DNA of 64,000 bases from Trema orientale (lineage: Eukaryota; Streptophyta; Magnoliopsida; Rosales; Cannabaceae), in the NCBI GenBank assembly GCA_002914845.1, contig JXTC01000032.1:186001-250000 (forward strand). Direction: 5' to 3'. This document shows, piece after piece, positions 38,268 through 51,900 of this stretch. The notes beneath the pieces were generated by a model. The model had not been told where the DNA came from, did not search any database, and saw only the letters and a list, made by a program, of their open reading frames with translations. Each line of letters begins with the position of its first letter. The first letter of the stretch is position 1. A program made the position numbers and the translations under genes.

Positions 38268-40737
38268 ATGGATCCAAGGGTGGTGAAGAAAACACCAACT
38301 TCGCAAGATCATATGATCTGTAGGATTAGAGCAGCCATGAGGGTACTACTGTTCGTACTCTTCATGGGGTTCATTTTGATTTGGATCATAATGCCCACCA
38401 ACACTTACAAGCTAAAATGGCAGCCTCGTCTCAAAGCCAAGCTTAATACGTCGACCTATTTCGGATCACAAGGTTCGAAATTATTGATCAATACCATAAT
38501 ATTGTTCATAATTTTTGGTGTTTAATCATCCGAAAATTTTTACAATTATCCCATCATATTAATGTCAATTTATATTTTATACATAAATATATGCACAGGT
38601 TTGACGCTTCTGATTTACACATGTCCCGTTTTATTATTTGCTTTTTTGGGCTGCGTCTACATCCATTTGGGAAAGAAATTGGATGATCATGATAACCCGG
38701 AAAGGTTCACATATGATTATAATTCTACTAAAAGTTATTTTGTAACTAGTTCGTACATACACATTATTAGTGGGAATTAATTAAATTGATTATATATACA
38801 TACTGATTAATATTGTTTAATTTGTTGATATATATATGTATTTGTATTTTTGAAAAAAATTAAGCAGCGGAGAAAAACAAAATCAGTTTTGTTTGTGGAG
38901 GCAACCTATGTTTGTAAAAGGTCCTCTGGGAATCGTTACAGGCACAGAGCTTTGCTTCTTCTTCATGTTCATTGCACTCCTAGTTTGGTGTTTCGCAACT
39001 TACTTGCACAACAGTTTCGCCACAATCACCCCAAAATCGGCGGCCAAAGCCGGAGAAAAAGTGTAAGCCAAACTAACTAGTTTGGTAACATTTTTAATTA
39101 TTTGTTATATAATTACTTTCAAAATTTGAAATGACTTGGTAATGTTAAGATTTTCTCGAAAAATTTGTTTAAGAAAATCTCTTTTATTTTTTGAAAAAAA
39201 AATGTGAATGTATATGTCTAAAAAATTAAAGACCTTTGCTAATTAATTAAGAGCAATGTTATATCTATTACGGAATGATTCTAATTAATAAACTGAGTTC
39301 CACTTGAATCATAATTCCACTTGAATTATAATTAAAATTAGCCCGTGACAGATTGACATATCATGTGGTGTTGGACACCACTATACTCATAGCATTATTC
39401 ATTAATTAATCATTTTTAACTATCTTAGATCCTATATATGATGATAATATTTTGGTGTTTGGCGCATGCATGCAGCTGGCAAGCCAAGCTGGACAGTTCA
39501 GCACTGAGATTAGGGTTGATTGGGAACATATGCCTGTCGTTTCTGTTCTTCCCGGTGGCCCGTGGTTCGTCGGTGCTGCCGCTGTTCGGCCTGACGTCGG
39601 AGGCCAGCATTAAGTACCACATTTGGCTGGGACATTTGGTCATGACACTCTTCACGGTTCATGGCCTTTGTTACATCATCTTTTGGGCTGTCACAGATGA
39701 TATCTCTCAGGTATTTTCTTCTTAATTAAAAGGAGATATATCTAGTATATGAACTATTTAGTGGTTTTTATTATTATTATTATTGTAATTGAAGGATCAA
39801 GAATCTCCCATTATTTTGAACCTATATATGCATGTTAGATTAGTTAATTAGTTGATTCTAATTATCTTTCTTAATTAATGGTGATTTGCTTTTTACTTTT
39901 TAGGTTGTTGTCCTTAATCACTAAAAACTTACTAAGAGGTATTAAATTAGACTTGATATATATAGTACAAAGAATCTGACATTCTGACTTTTTGTCCCTT
40001 AATTATAAAGAAATTAAGGGAAAACACTCTAGTTACTCCTCCTTCCTTGTTATTCTCCGCAAGAAAATGACTTTATCTTCAAAAACTGTTAAAAGGAACA
40101 AAAGCAATATGCAGTTGCGTTTTGTTTAATGCTTGCCTCATATTCATTTGCTTCTCAGGAAAAAATGTGACATAACAAAATGTAACGTACATGTTATACA
40201 ATGCTAATAGTGGATTTTGTGTCCTTCCTTTTAACCTTCTTTTAAGGAAAAAAGAAAGTCCTTTAAAAAATAAAAACTAATTTTGAAGCTTTGACAGTTT
40301 CTGGCCCAAAAAAGTACTATGCAGATTAATTATTAGGGTCAATAAATCATAAATAAAGTATAGTTTTATTTTTCTTTCCTTAATAACTTGGGGCATATGC
40401 ACTATAATGTTATCATGATTGTTCCATAAATTTAAACATGCATTTGGGTTATATGTGTCTATGTATATAAATTGCATTATATTTATGTAAACATAGATAA
40501 TCATGCTCTTATTATTGTATGCTAATAAAATATTATATGACATGAGTAGAATTTTGTTAAAGACATGCTACGTTGTCAATTAAACAATGGCTTTTTCTCA
40601 TAACTGATGATAGATAGTCTTATTATTATGTGGAGAATGTTATGATTCATAAATATAATATACACGTATGTACATGAAGGTAGACTTTTCTGGTTAACAT
40701 CTTTTTTCAGCGAATTAATATCCAGTTTTTGATTGTC

Positions 40738-40771
<34 letters not shown>

Positions 40772-43700
40772 AGTTAATATCCAGTGCCCGGTGGTTGAGG
40801 GTAGTGGTGGTCCCTTTCGAAAAAGTGATGTAGGGGTCCACAAGTCAATTTCTCTGGTTCTCTTTTTTTTGTCTAGAAACTAGAAGTCCTAAGGAGCAAT
40901 TATATATCAACTAGTGGGTACCAAAAATTATAATTTTTTAATTTTAACAAAATATTAACTTTATCTTTGCGTTATGAAAAACTTCATAATTAACTCTCAA
41001 GTTCTGGTTTTTTTAAAAAAAAAAAAAAAACTCTCAAATTTTTTGAAACGCATAAAAAGTATTTTCTATATGATATATATTGGTTTTAGAAGTTTACAAT
41101 ATTTCTTCTTACAGGGATATTTATATTTTATCTGTATGTAAAATTCAAATACTATAGTTTGTATTTCGTACCAGATAGGTAAACACGGACTTCATTCAAT
41201 TGAGAAGATAATTATGGATTTTAACCGAAAAAAAAAAATCACCCAAAAAATAACACAGTTTCCATGATAAATTCTGATTGGTTGAAAAGCCAAGGATGAG
41301 AATAACAATGATATTTTTCGCATTTTTTGCAATTTGGATTACATCGCTTTTATTTATTTATTTATTTACTTATTTATTTATTTTGGAGGGTATATATCAC
41401 TTAAAAAACACAAGTCTCTAATCATCATATTCTAGTTGTGAGGTTTTCTAATTCCTGTTGAGATCATTATGTGGTCGGTAGCACTACGTCATATATTGGA
41501 CGGTTAGGATCATCTCCTGGCTTGACCAATAGGACGAGAATGTCATTGGTGGGGAGTTTTGTGTGGGTGGAAGACACATGTACGGTGGAGTCATATGAGT
41601 GGAGGCATTGACTTATAGTACCCCGAATCTTTGGAAGTGGACTGAACCTTAAAAACTTCTAAGCCCAAATGATTACCCACCTTTCTTCACGGCCCACGTG
41701 AGAAATTTCTTCTCCTCGGCCCATAGTGATATACCCACTTTTCTACACTAGTCACTAGGAATGGAATTAATGGCTGGTGTCTTAAGGCTTCAAGAGTGCT
41801 TGCACTTGGAACCAATAAAATCCAATATTGTTTTGTTGACTTAAAAACTTGAAGATAATATTAAAAAATAATAAACAGTATTGTAAATTAAAAGGTTCTA
41901 AGAAACATAGAACCAGAACTAGACTAATAGTATTGCTTGAACGAAGAATATATGTTTTATTAATTGGTCAACTAATTCTAATTAAAATTAATACTTGTTT
42001 AAAATTCTCTCTCATTCAGACCTAAACTCACTTTCCAAATTTATTTGGAATATGTATAATTTTTTCCGTTTATATTCTTACTTCCATAGATTTCAACAAA
42101 TTCACACTGAAAAGATGTTTCACTTACATAAAATTAATATTATTAACTTTAATTCTATTGTTCGATCCTTGTATTGGATTTGTTTATGATGGAATAAAAT
42201 GTAATTTTGTTTCTTAAACAATTAATGCCTTAATTCATTGCTTCACTATCTGAATTCGAAAGTGTATTCTATTTTATTTAGTTTTGTTTATTATTTTTTT
42301 TGCAGATGCTAAAATGGGGGAAAGTTGGGATATCAAATGTGGCCGGTGAAATATCTTTGCTCGCTGGATTGTTTATGTGGGCAACAACCATACCTCGCAT
42401 AAGGCGTAAAATCTTTGAGCTTTTCTTCTACACTCATTACCTTTACATTCTCTTCATCTTGTTCTTCATCCTCCATGTTGGCATCTCCTTCTCTTGCATT
42501 ATGCTCCCCGGTTTCTACCTCTTCGTGGTGGATCGTTTCTTGAGGTTCCTACAATCCCGCAAAAGTGTTCGTCTAATTTCCGCACGCATTTTGCCTTGCG
42601 AAACTCTCGAACTCAACTTCTCCAAAAATCCAGGTGATTTGATCAGCTCTACTCAACTAAATTAACACCTTCGTTTTCATTTTTCTCAATTAATATTGTA
42701 ACGTTCATGATATATATATATATAACTTGTTTTTATATAGGCTTGAAATACCAACCAACGAGCACTATTTTCATAAATGTGCCGAGTATCTCCAAGCTTC
42801 AATGGCATCCATTTACCATTACTTCTAGCAGCAATTTGGAGCCTGAAAAGCTTAGCGTTGTGATTAAAAGCGAAGGAAGTTGGTCCAAGAAGCTCTACCA
42901 AATGCTTTCATCTCCAGCTTCCTCCATAGATAGGCTAGAGGTCGCTGTTGAAGGACCTTATGGACCAGTTTCAACTTATTTTCTAAGGTAATTACAGTCT
43001 CTGTAATTAATTCACCATAGCCGCATAAAGGACGTACAATAATCACTATATTTCACTCTAGCTAGGTTTAGTACATGTGATCATCAGTACTATCTATAGA
43101 CACAGACTATTTTGTGTGTAGGCACTAATCACATGTTAAGTTTATGAAACCAGTACTATTACCATTGTTGTGATCAACCAAAGAAAACTACTAATTAAGT
43201 AGATGGTTATTTTGTCACAAAAATATTTTCCATCGCCAAGTTTGAACAATTCTTAAACGAAAAGCTATTATAGACAATTAATATATATATCATTGAAATA
43301 GAACCATGCTAAAGTTAAAAATATCATCCAATTTTACTGACAAGAAAAAATATATAGCATCTAATTTTATTGATGAGAAACAAGAGAAATAATAGCTTGA
43401 TTTGTATCTGATACATAACGTTGATTGGTATGAAACTTACGTAGATCCTACCAATGATCACTCATTTAGACATAATAATTTAATTACGGCAATCAACAAT
43501 CATCCTTATAATACGTACAAAATACACATTTGATGCCACTGAGACACTTTCATTGTTATAGATTTAGATTTATTTGGATAATGCGTTTGATTCTAAGAAT
43601 GCTAACCGACGCCTCATTAATTAACCAAATTTTTTACAGGCATGAAACCCTAGTGATGGTGAGTGGAGGCAGCGGAATAACACCATTCATCTCCATAATC

Positions 43701-45056
43701 CGAGAGCTCATCTTCGCCGCCAAAGCCCTCAAATCCAAGACCCCACGACTCCTCTTCGTCTCCGCCTTCAAAAGCTCCTCCGACCTCGCAACACTAGACC
43801 TCCTCCTCCCGCTCGCCGGAACCCCACGCGACCTCTCCGACCTCCAACTCCAAATCGAGGCTTACGTCACCAGAGAGAAAGAACCCCCCGCTTCCGAAAT
43901 CCCCAAACTGCCCCTCCCCGGCCGGGCCCGGTGGTTCAAGCCCCACCCGACCGACTCTCCCGTCTCGGCCGTTTTGGGTCCGAACCACTGGCTCTGGCTC
44001 GGCGGGATCATAGCCTCCTCTTTTGTGGTCTTCCTCGTCCTGATCGGGGTCATAACTCGCTACTATATTTACCCGATTGACCATAACTCGAACGACGTGT
44101 TTTCTTACGCGTTGAGGGCTTGGTTGAACATTTTGGTAATTTGCTTCGCCATAGCCGGCACGGCCAGCTTGGCGGTGCTTTGGAATAAGAGAGAGAACGC
44201 CATGGAAGCGAAGCAGATACAGAGCTTGGATGTGGGGTCGTCACCGGTGACTCCGATGGCGTCGCCGGAGTCGCTGTTTTACAATGCGGAGAGAGAGTTG
44301 GGGTTGGAGATGGAGAGCCTTCCCAGGCAGTCTCTAGCACAAGCTACTAATGTTCACTACGGTCAACGACCTGACCTCAAGAGTAAGTTATATCATTTAT
44401 ATGCATATGCATTAATTTTTTATAATTTTGCGTAGAGTTTAAGTTTCATGCAAAAGATTTACTGAATTTACGTAGAGTTAAGTTTCATGCAAAGACTTAC
44501 TAAAAAAACGTTTGTTTATAATTCATAAAATAGAGGGTAGGGATACGTCTAACAACAACGTTAGCATAGTGAGACTAATTGAATCTCAATGTCCCGTACT
44601 TCTAACAGAATAATTACATGTATAGTTGCATTGCTAATAACGATAATGATATATGTATATATATACCAAATTGGAATAGGAGGGATAATGTTATTGTTGT
44701 CTATAGCTGAAAAAGAACCTTTTGGAGACGCACACGGAGATACTCATCTTTTAAAAAATCATTACTAAGAATAGCACAACATGAGGGTGTAATAAATGTA
44801 ATTGTGTAATCCCTCGTCACGTACGTAATAGTATAATGCTTAGCATTTTATTTTTTGTTTTGAATAAAAGTACCGGAACGTAAAGGAGACTGTAAATATT
44901 TGTTACGGTTTTGCAGAGATTCTATTCGAGTGCAAAGGATCAAGCATTGGTGTTCTTGTTTGTGGACCAAAGAAGCTGAGGCATGAAGTGGCCAACATTT
45001 GCTCCTCGGGTTTGGCAGAAAATCTGCATTTCGAGTCCATCAGCTTTAGCTGGTGA
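38268..45056 (+). CDS. FRO2-like: Ferric reduction oxidase (FRO2-like plasma-membrane ferric-chelate reductase)
   Basis: Moves electrons from NADPH via FAD and two haems across a membrane to reduce Fe(III) or Cu(II) chelates. Exons 38268-38472, 38599-38704, 38868-39062, 39476-39710, 42306-42633, 42741-42987, 43640-44382, 44917-45056; 2199 nt, 732 residues, close to the family's usual 700-750. N-terminal membrane span near 27-45. Haem-type histidines in HIWLGHLVMTLFTVH (about 217-231) and in the segment FYTHYLYILF to LHVG (about 291-304). FAD motif HPFT (about 379), then GPYGPVS. NADPH motifs SGGSGITPF (about 447-455) and VCGPKKL (about 703). The C-terminus ESISFSW is conserved in FROs. FRO2/4/5-type proteins are at the root surface and FRO6/7/8 elsewhere; the sequence favours FRO2-like but does not settle it. 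Intron 4 (2.6 kb) holds a retroposon scar; intron 3 holds a MITE. Confidence 0.95.
39251..39400. mobile_element. MITE family A copy (150 bp) in FRO intron 3, perfect 9-bp target duplication
   Basis: Starts GAGCAATGTTATATC and ends CTCATAGCATTATTC. Flanking 9-mers ATTAATTAA (39242-39250 and 39401-39409) are identical. It ends about 75 bp before the exon-4 acceptor at 39475. Confidence 0.88.
40715..40784 (+). mobile_element. Severely truncated retroposon scar with A29 tail and 11-bp duplications
   Basis: TTAATATCCAG occurs at 40715-40725 and 40774-40784. Between them are 15 bases ending GATTGTCATT, then 29 A, then GGAG. Poly-A next to direct repeats is the pattern of LINE-driven target-primed insertion with extreme 5' truncation. 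Confidence 0.55.
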
Positions 45057-45143
45057 TTCATCTGTATTTTATACGTTTAAGCTGCTCAAGTAAAGCTCTT
45101 TGTGATTTTGATCAATATATCCTCACCTTTTTTTGTCTTCTTT

Positions 45144-45175
<32 letters not shown>

Positions 45176-45942
45176 TTTTGGGTCCTTTTTTGGGTTCTCT
45201 ATAAGGTTGTAATTGTGTTCCTGGAATTAAAATAATAATAATAATAATAATGATCAATGTGAATACAGAATGCAAATTGTCGCGTACTAGTTTGTTGCAA
45301 AAGCTACTTCCGTAAAACCAAATACAAAAATGTATACTCCTGTTTTGGATGTCTCAACAGATTACATTATACAATTTCACGAGATCCACTAAAAGTCTGA
45401 AATCATGGAACGACCCCAGAACGAAACAAAAAGTAAATGCCTACCTTTTGCATCATAAAAACTTATTTAGTTCAAAGGAAGGTGCCTAAATTATAAGACA
45501 TCAAAAACAGTGCAAAACAAAAACTCGAACTCATAATTTGCAAAACCAACTCGTACAAATAGCCTACTAATTACTTCCGCCTCTCCAGCCCAAGTCCTCC
45601 CTCTATCTCCAATAAAAAATTATACAGAACACGAGATGAAAAAAGAGGCCTACAGCTCAGAGCCAATGTAAGCACCATGACATTCTCTCCCTAACTCACA
45701 TATCAACAGAAGCAATGCAAGTACGAAGGAGATCAGGAATTCAATTACTTCTATAGAAGATGTATACGAAGCGATAATCTAAACTCATAGTTGCCCATTT
45801 TATCTGTACTTTCTCGCTTGTTCAGCTGCCACGATCGACTGTTCTCACTTATTACTCACCAAAAGAGTTCTCACCGAGAAGCCACTAAACGAGAATTGAT
45901 TTGGTTGTCAAGCAGAGCCCAAAATTGCAAATCCAAAATTAC
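45057..45942. other. Convergent 3' region between FRO and RIC1
   Basis: Holds the 3' UTRs of two converging genes. A long T-rich run covers 45140-45179 and an (AAT)n microsatellite about 45230-45252. No gene seen. Confidence 0.55.
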
Positions 45943-48900
45943 TTATTCTTCCTCCAAATTTACAAAAGACGAAAGTTTCTCTGCCAAGTCTTCAAGCAGA
46001 TCATGATACTCGACAAATGTAGCATGCGACTGAGAAGCACAAATTAGTTAAGGAGCCATGAGATTAGTGGAATGGTATCACTGTTATGTTATTGTTACTC
46101 TTAGTAATGCTTTAAGAGACCATACCTGCAGGGTGATACTATATGCTTTCCATAATCGCATATCATGCCGGAAAAGATCGAACAGGACCTGTGCAATGTT
46201 CGGAGTGTGTTAAAAAAAAATTAACATGGGTTGGTAAAAAGCAAAACATGGAAATTCCGAGTCATTTCTAGTTTCTCTTGTCTATTCTAAAGAAATTTCC
46301 TCATAAGAGCAAATATGCTTTCTTCACATATAAATGCATACAAGTAGGAGTAGACGAGGCATTTACATTCTTACTCTTTTCACCTCTATAATCTAAAATA
46401 AAGCCAAATGACTCGGAAGAGAAGATACCATGATCAGAACAACAAGGAGCTCTACCAGAAATATGTCGCATTACATTAGAATCATTTCCAATATGCCAAC
46501 AGAACAATAAAATTTTAACCCTAGCAATGGCAATGGGCTTTTCTGATGACCTATAGTGCATAAAAAGGTAGATAAAGCCCAATACAAATGATATCAACCT
46601 GTTTGTAACATGTGAGATACAGATTTTAAAAACATGAAGACCAGCATACCTCGGACCGCCTTAAAAGTGTAGCAAGGACAACTATCCACTCCTTGAACTT
46701 GACAGAGCACATATGTGCCAAAAGGAATTCTGCATCCAACCGACTCTGCAACGTCCCCATTTGGAGCTGGAAACATTATAGAGCAGGTTCAGGCAGTGAA
46801 AGAAGTCATTAAATTTCAGAAATAAATTATAAAAGGGCCTTATCATGTCTAATGCCAAGCAACATTTAAAAGGTCTGCTCATTTTCCTAATGCTTTCTCC
46901 ATGGCATCACTAAATTTCTAAATCATCAGAAAATTAGAGATGTAAATGAGTCATCTCTAAAAACAATTTTTAGTAGCTAACAAATTATTTTGATGATCAG
47001 AATTCTCTATACAATCCCTTCTATCCGTCCACCCAAAAAAAGAAGTAATTACTTGATCATACACCATATCATGGACAAATAGTTATAGAAAAGGGAAAGA
47101 TGGTGCTGGTAAGCTGTGACAATGTGGCTGCAACAAATAATAAAGCAGGTCGAAGGAAAGGATTTTCAGATAGGGGAATAATGCCTTTTGTCCAATTAAT
47201 TCAAGCCCAGCAGCAAAATTCTCCAACCGAGCAGAACCATGTCTCTCCCGTTGAAGATATTCCTGAAATAAATTGTTAGAGAACTTAGAATCATTTGGCA
47301 GTAAAACAAATTCTTGAATGACAAGTGCAAGCATTCTCTCACCACTAAATCAAACTGAGTGCCCTTCACAAAAGCAACAAGTTTAGAAAGTTCTTTTCCT
47401 GACATCAAATAGCTAGCATGGTTTTCTAAGATGTTCTTAACAGAAGCAATGTGAGCGCTCTGTTCCTTGAATGAGGTGCTGCTCCAAAAGAACATATCAA
47501 TATTAGTATCATTCATTAAAATATTAAAGAAAGCTATTGGATCTGAGACACAAAACAAATCAGGGAAATGTACATCAACCTTTTATCCAAGGACTGCTTC
47601 CTGTAACTGGAACGAAAAAGGAAATAACCCAAGAATCTCGGAGATAGTCTGTCAGAGTCAGTTGATGCAGGTTCCAGTTCCCTTCCTGATCTCAGCAAGA
47701 ACCTTACCTAAGAACCAAAAATAAAAGCACTCATTATCTTCTGTTAAATTATTCTTTTATCTGAAAGAACCTTATATTCGTGTTGTAAGAGAACTAAATA
47801 TTTGCATTAGAGAAGATACCAGCTCTCCCGCAAGTTCATATAAAGATTCATCTAGTGTTGCCTGCAGTATATGAACAATCCTTTTCAGAGAGATCATTTA
47901 AAGAAACAAAGATGCAAAAACCAATAGACCATTTTTCTAATGGAGCATCTACAAGTACCTGCAATAACCGTAAAGCACAATACTGGCTGACAGCAGGACC
48001 TTCAAGTTTAGCAATAACCTAAGACATCCAGAATAAAATATATTGATCAATTTGCATAAACCTCTCCAGTCGGCTATTTTTATGCTGCATTTGCAGCTGG
48101 AATATTTTCCTTCCCAAAAGGAGTTTTTGACGGAAATTGTGTGATGCAGAAAGTGGTTATTATTATTGTTATGAACAGCCTAATAAATACAGCCAAACAG
48201 AAGACTTTTAAGAAAGGGAAATTATCGCTAAAATACCCTCTATTTTAAAAAAGTTCAAAAAGAAAAAACTTTGTATTTTTGGAAATTCAAAATAAGTACC
48301 TTCTATTTAGGGAAATTATCGCTAAAATACCCTATGTTTTAAAAAGATTTTTTTTTTTTTTTGGGGGGGGGGGGGCGGCACTTGTGTTTTTGGAAATTCT
48401 AGGGAACTTGTGTTTTTAGAAATTCAAAATGCGTACCTTCTATTTAGGGAAATTATCGCTAAAATACCCAATATTTTAAAAAAGTCTAAAACTCCTTTCC
48501 CTCCATAGTAAAGAACAAAAGAGGCATTCGTGGTTGTGAAGGTATGTTTTCGGAATTTGTTTTCCTTTTTCTGGGTATTGCAAGCTATAATGAAGTCGTC
48601 AAGTACAAACATGGCGAGGAATACAATTGTTCGAAAATGACAAAAGCGACAAAAATTTCTAAAAATTTTAGATTTTTTTTTCTTTTTCTAGATTTGTGCT
48701 GCAACTATGGATGGAAGAGTTTTTTTTTTAAGAGGTCTTAGACTATACGCATTCTCTCTTCCTTCATTTTCAAGTGTGGTATGTACCTTAAATAAATAAA
48801 ATAAGGAGTGAAATGTTAATTTTACTAATTTTTTTGAAGCCATTGACTAGTCAAAAGTAACAAATGATATGATAATTTAAATAGAAGGTACTTATTTTGA

Positions 48901-51900
48901 ATTTCCAAAAACACAAGGCTTTTTTTTTCACTTTTTTTAAAACAGAGGGTATTTTAGCGATAAATTCCCTTTAAGAAATTATGCTTCTCATATGTAATGA
49001 TCAAGGAGCAATATGTAATAATTCTTGATTTCATGCTCTGGTCAACATAAATTTACTCTACTTACAAAAGAAAGCATATAGTTATTACTTTTAGATTTAA
49101 AAATTCTTGTAACGACCTAAGCTGAGTTTATAAGACATTAGAACATCCATATTGCCTGGCTACCTAATAAATTATGAAACCCAAAAAAAGAAGAAAACAA
49201 TTAAACATAATTAACTGCACTTCCTGTTTGGTCCAGTACGGAAGACATCAGAAGTTACTAATGACAGCACTTCTCTGACAGAAATTATAACCAACTTGGA
49301 GGGAAAATTTTGATTCTTACAAGTATATAGCAAGCTCCAGTACGGTACCACCTGCGTTGGAAGCATTCCTCAAATAACCTGAAAAGTGGAACCACAAAAA
49401 TTAAAGTTTTACCATTAAGAAACTGACAGCATTAAGATACCAACAAAGTGTACACAACAGTAAATTGGACCTCCGTGATTGGAGGGTACGATGTAACCAA
49501 CACTAAAATGTAAGTCGATCAACTGCTGGTAAGATCAAGATTTTATTCCTTCAAATAACTCCTTAAATCACTACAATTTATTTGAGCGGTGCGAAAGTAG
49601 AAGCTAATCCATAGTGTTTCAAAGTTTGTCCCTCTGTCACTTCCAGACAATGTTTTTAAACACTTTTTTATATGATGGATAAAGTGTGCAAATTCTGATT
49701 CACATCCTACCTGTTTTGTAACTTTTATTTTCTCATAATATTATTTGTTTCTTATAAAAAATAATTTTGTAAACTGTAGAATAATTGACCTGAAACCAAT
49801 TCCCAATCACGCATTCTTTCCCCATTTCTCTCAAAAACTCTTTTATTTTATTTTTCTTTATACTAGTTGAATAATTTTATAGGTGCATAGGTTATGAGCA
49901 TATATTCAAGCCAAAAAGAGAAACGATTACAGTTCTGAGCATATATTCAGGTACTTTTCAAATATGCGGTAAAGCCTTTAAAACCCCATAAATGTTTATA
50001 AGAGAGGAATGAAAGATAGTACTCTGTTGATCTTCCAGCAGCAGAGAATAAATCTGCCCAATGTCTGCCATCAGTTTTTCTGGCAACACTCACAACTACA
50101 TCAAGATACTCCGGAAAATTTCTAATCAAGTCACATGTCTTCTCTAGAAGAGACAAACTCTTAGATTTAGGAACAGATATCTGATTCTTGCCCACACTTT
50201 GCCTGCAAGTAAATTTACACATGAACTTACTCACATCTTAAAGATAATCTGGGATAAAACACATCAAAATTTTACTATAAGATCAGAGAACACATCCAAA
50301 GCAAATAAAACACGTCAAAATGTTATTAAGAAGATCGGAAAACACATCTGAAGCATTACCAGTCCTGACTAGTAAATAACCAATTAACAGTTCCAGGAAG
50401 TAGAGTCCTGGATTCCATTCCACAAAAATACCTAGTTTAATGAGCTATACATGGCTTGCAGCCAAGTAAGTTTCCTACTATAGATTTAGATGGTGACCTG
50501 ACTCAGAAACATTATACTGGATAAGGTAATTTTATTCTCTCTTTTGATGTACCTGGATATTTCTGCATCAAACACCGTAAAGAGAAGCCACTCCAAACAA
50601 TGTGAAAAATGAGGCTTTTCTGCTGATAATTGAGCCAACCTCAAAGCTTCTTCACGCTTGTCCCTCTGAATTCAGAAAACAAAATCAGAATCAAGTATCA
50701 AATCTTCAACAAAAAACAGTCTTCAACAAAAAACAGTACAGCAGCACACAAATTGACAAGCTGCAACAGCCACCAGTCAGTGCAATGAAAATTTAAAGGA
50801 AACAATATATAAAATTGACAGGTACAATTTCCTTTGGATTATTTTAGTAAACCAAGGAAGTCCACGGAAACCCATGCACTAACACCCCCCATATGCTTGA
50901 ACCAAATCTTAAACAATGAGGTTCAAGTCAAATTACATGCTTATAGGCTTAAATCAAGCGCACAGGCCAATATGTGGGTACAGATTCCAATAGTAGGGAA
51001 ACAGAATTATGTAAGTTTAGGTTAAAGCATTGGTTGTCCATTCGGAAAAATTTATAGACAAGTTGATGTAAATATTTCCAAGTAATGCCTAGGAGACATG
51101 GATGGAACATGCACTCATTTCAATCGACAACTAAGAGTAATTACTACCTACATTAAAAAAGAAAAATTGAAAAAAAAAATTGATAAAAGAAAAAATTTAA
51201 TTCAATTTACTTTCTTTGACACATCCAGGAAACCAAAAGGAAAGGGCATGATGAAGTCGGGAGTTCAAAGTTCTCTATGAGGATAGCCCAAGTTATAAGA
51301 GATGAAAAGAGATTTGGGTTCTTTATTGTCTGATACATCTTCACCTCATTCCCCCCAAAAACAATACACCCACACCCGCACACAAAAAAAGAACTTCATA
51401 CATGGGCAGTAAAAGAAACACTGAGCCTTCACTTTCATATCAAAGAAAGAGAAAATAGTACCTGGAGAAGGTGCCTTAAAAGACAATGCAATATGGTTTG
51501 AGCTTGAGGAGTTGGCTCAAAACATGGAAACTCTGTACAAGCTGAAAACGACATTCTCTGCGAAACACCGACAACAACACCAGCATTTGGAAGAAGCCCT
51601 AGAGGGTATACCTCACGATCGAATTCCAGCTCAGGATCCAACTAAAAAATAATGCTGAGTCACTTAACAAATTGGAGCACATGGATAGACCAAAATATAA
51701 TGCTTCCCCAAAATTACTACCTCAATTTGAAAAAAGTCAAAATAACTTCACAACTAAAGAAACCTTTTTATTCTTCTCTTTTAAATAAGGAAAATGTCTT
51801 ACCACAAAAATCAGTAGCAGTTGACCTAACGTTAAAAGACATTAAGATTGCACAGCAAAATGAAGCAACAAAATAAATTGGAAAAATAAAAAAGAACGCT

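Noticed and set aside
46594..46776. 60-codon minus-strand frame MFPAPNGDVAESVG
   Set aside because: This is the wrong frame of RIC1 exon 21; the correct frame reads LQMGTLQSRLDAEFLLAHMC.
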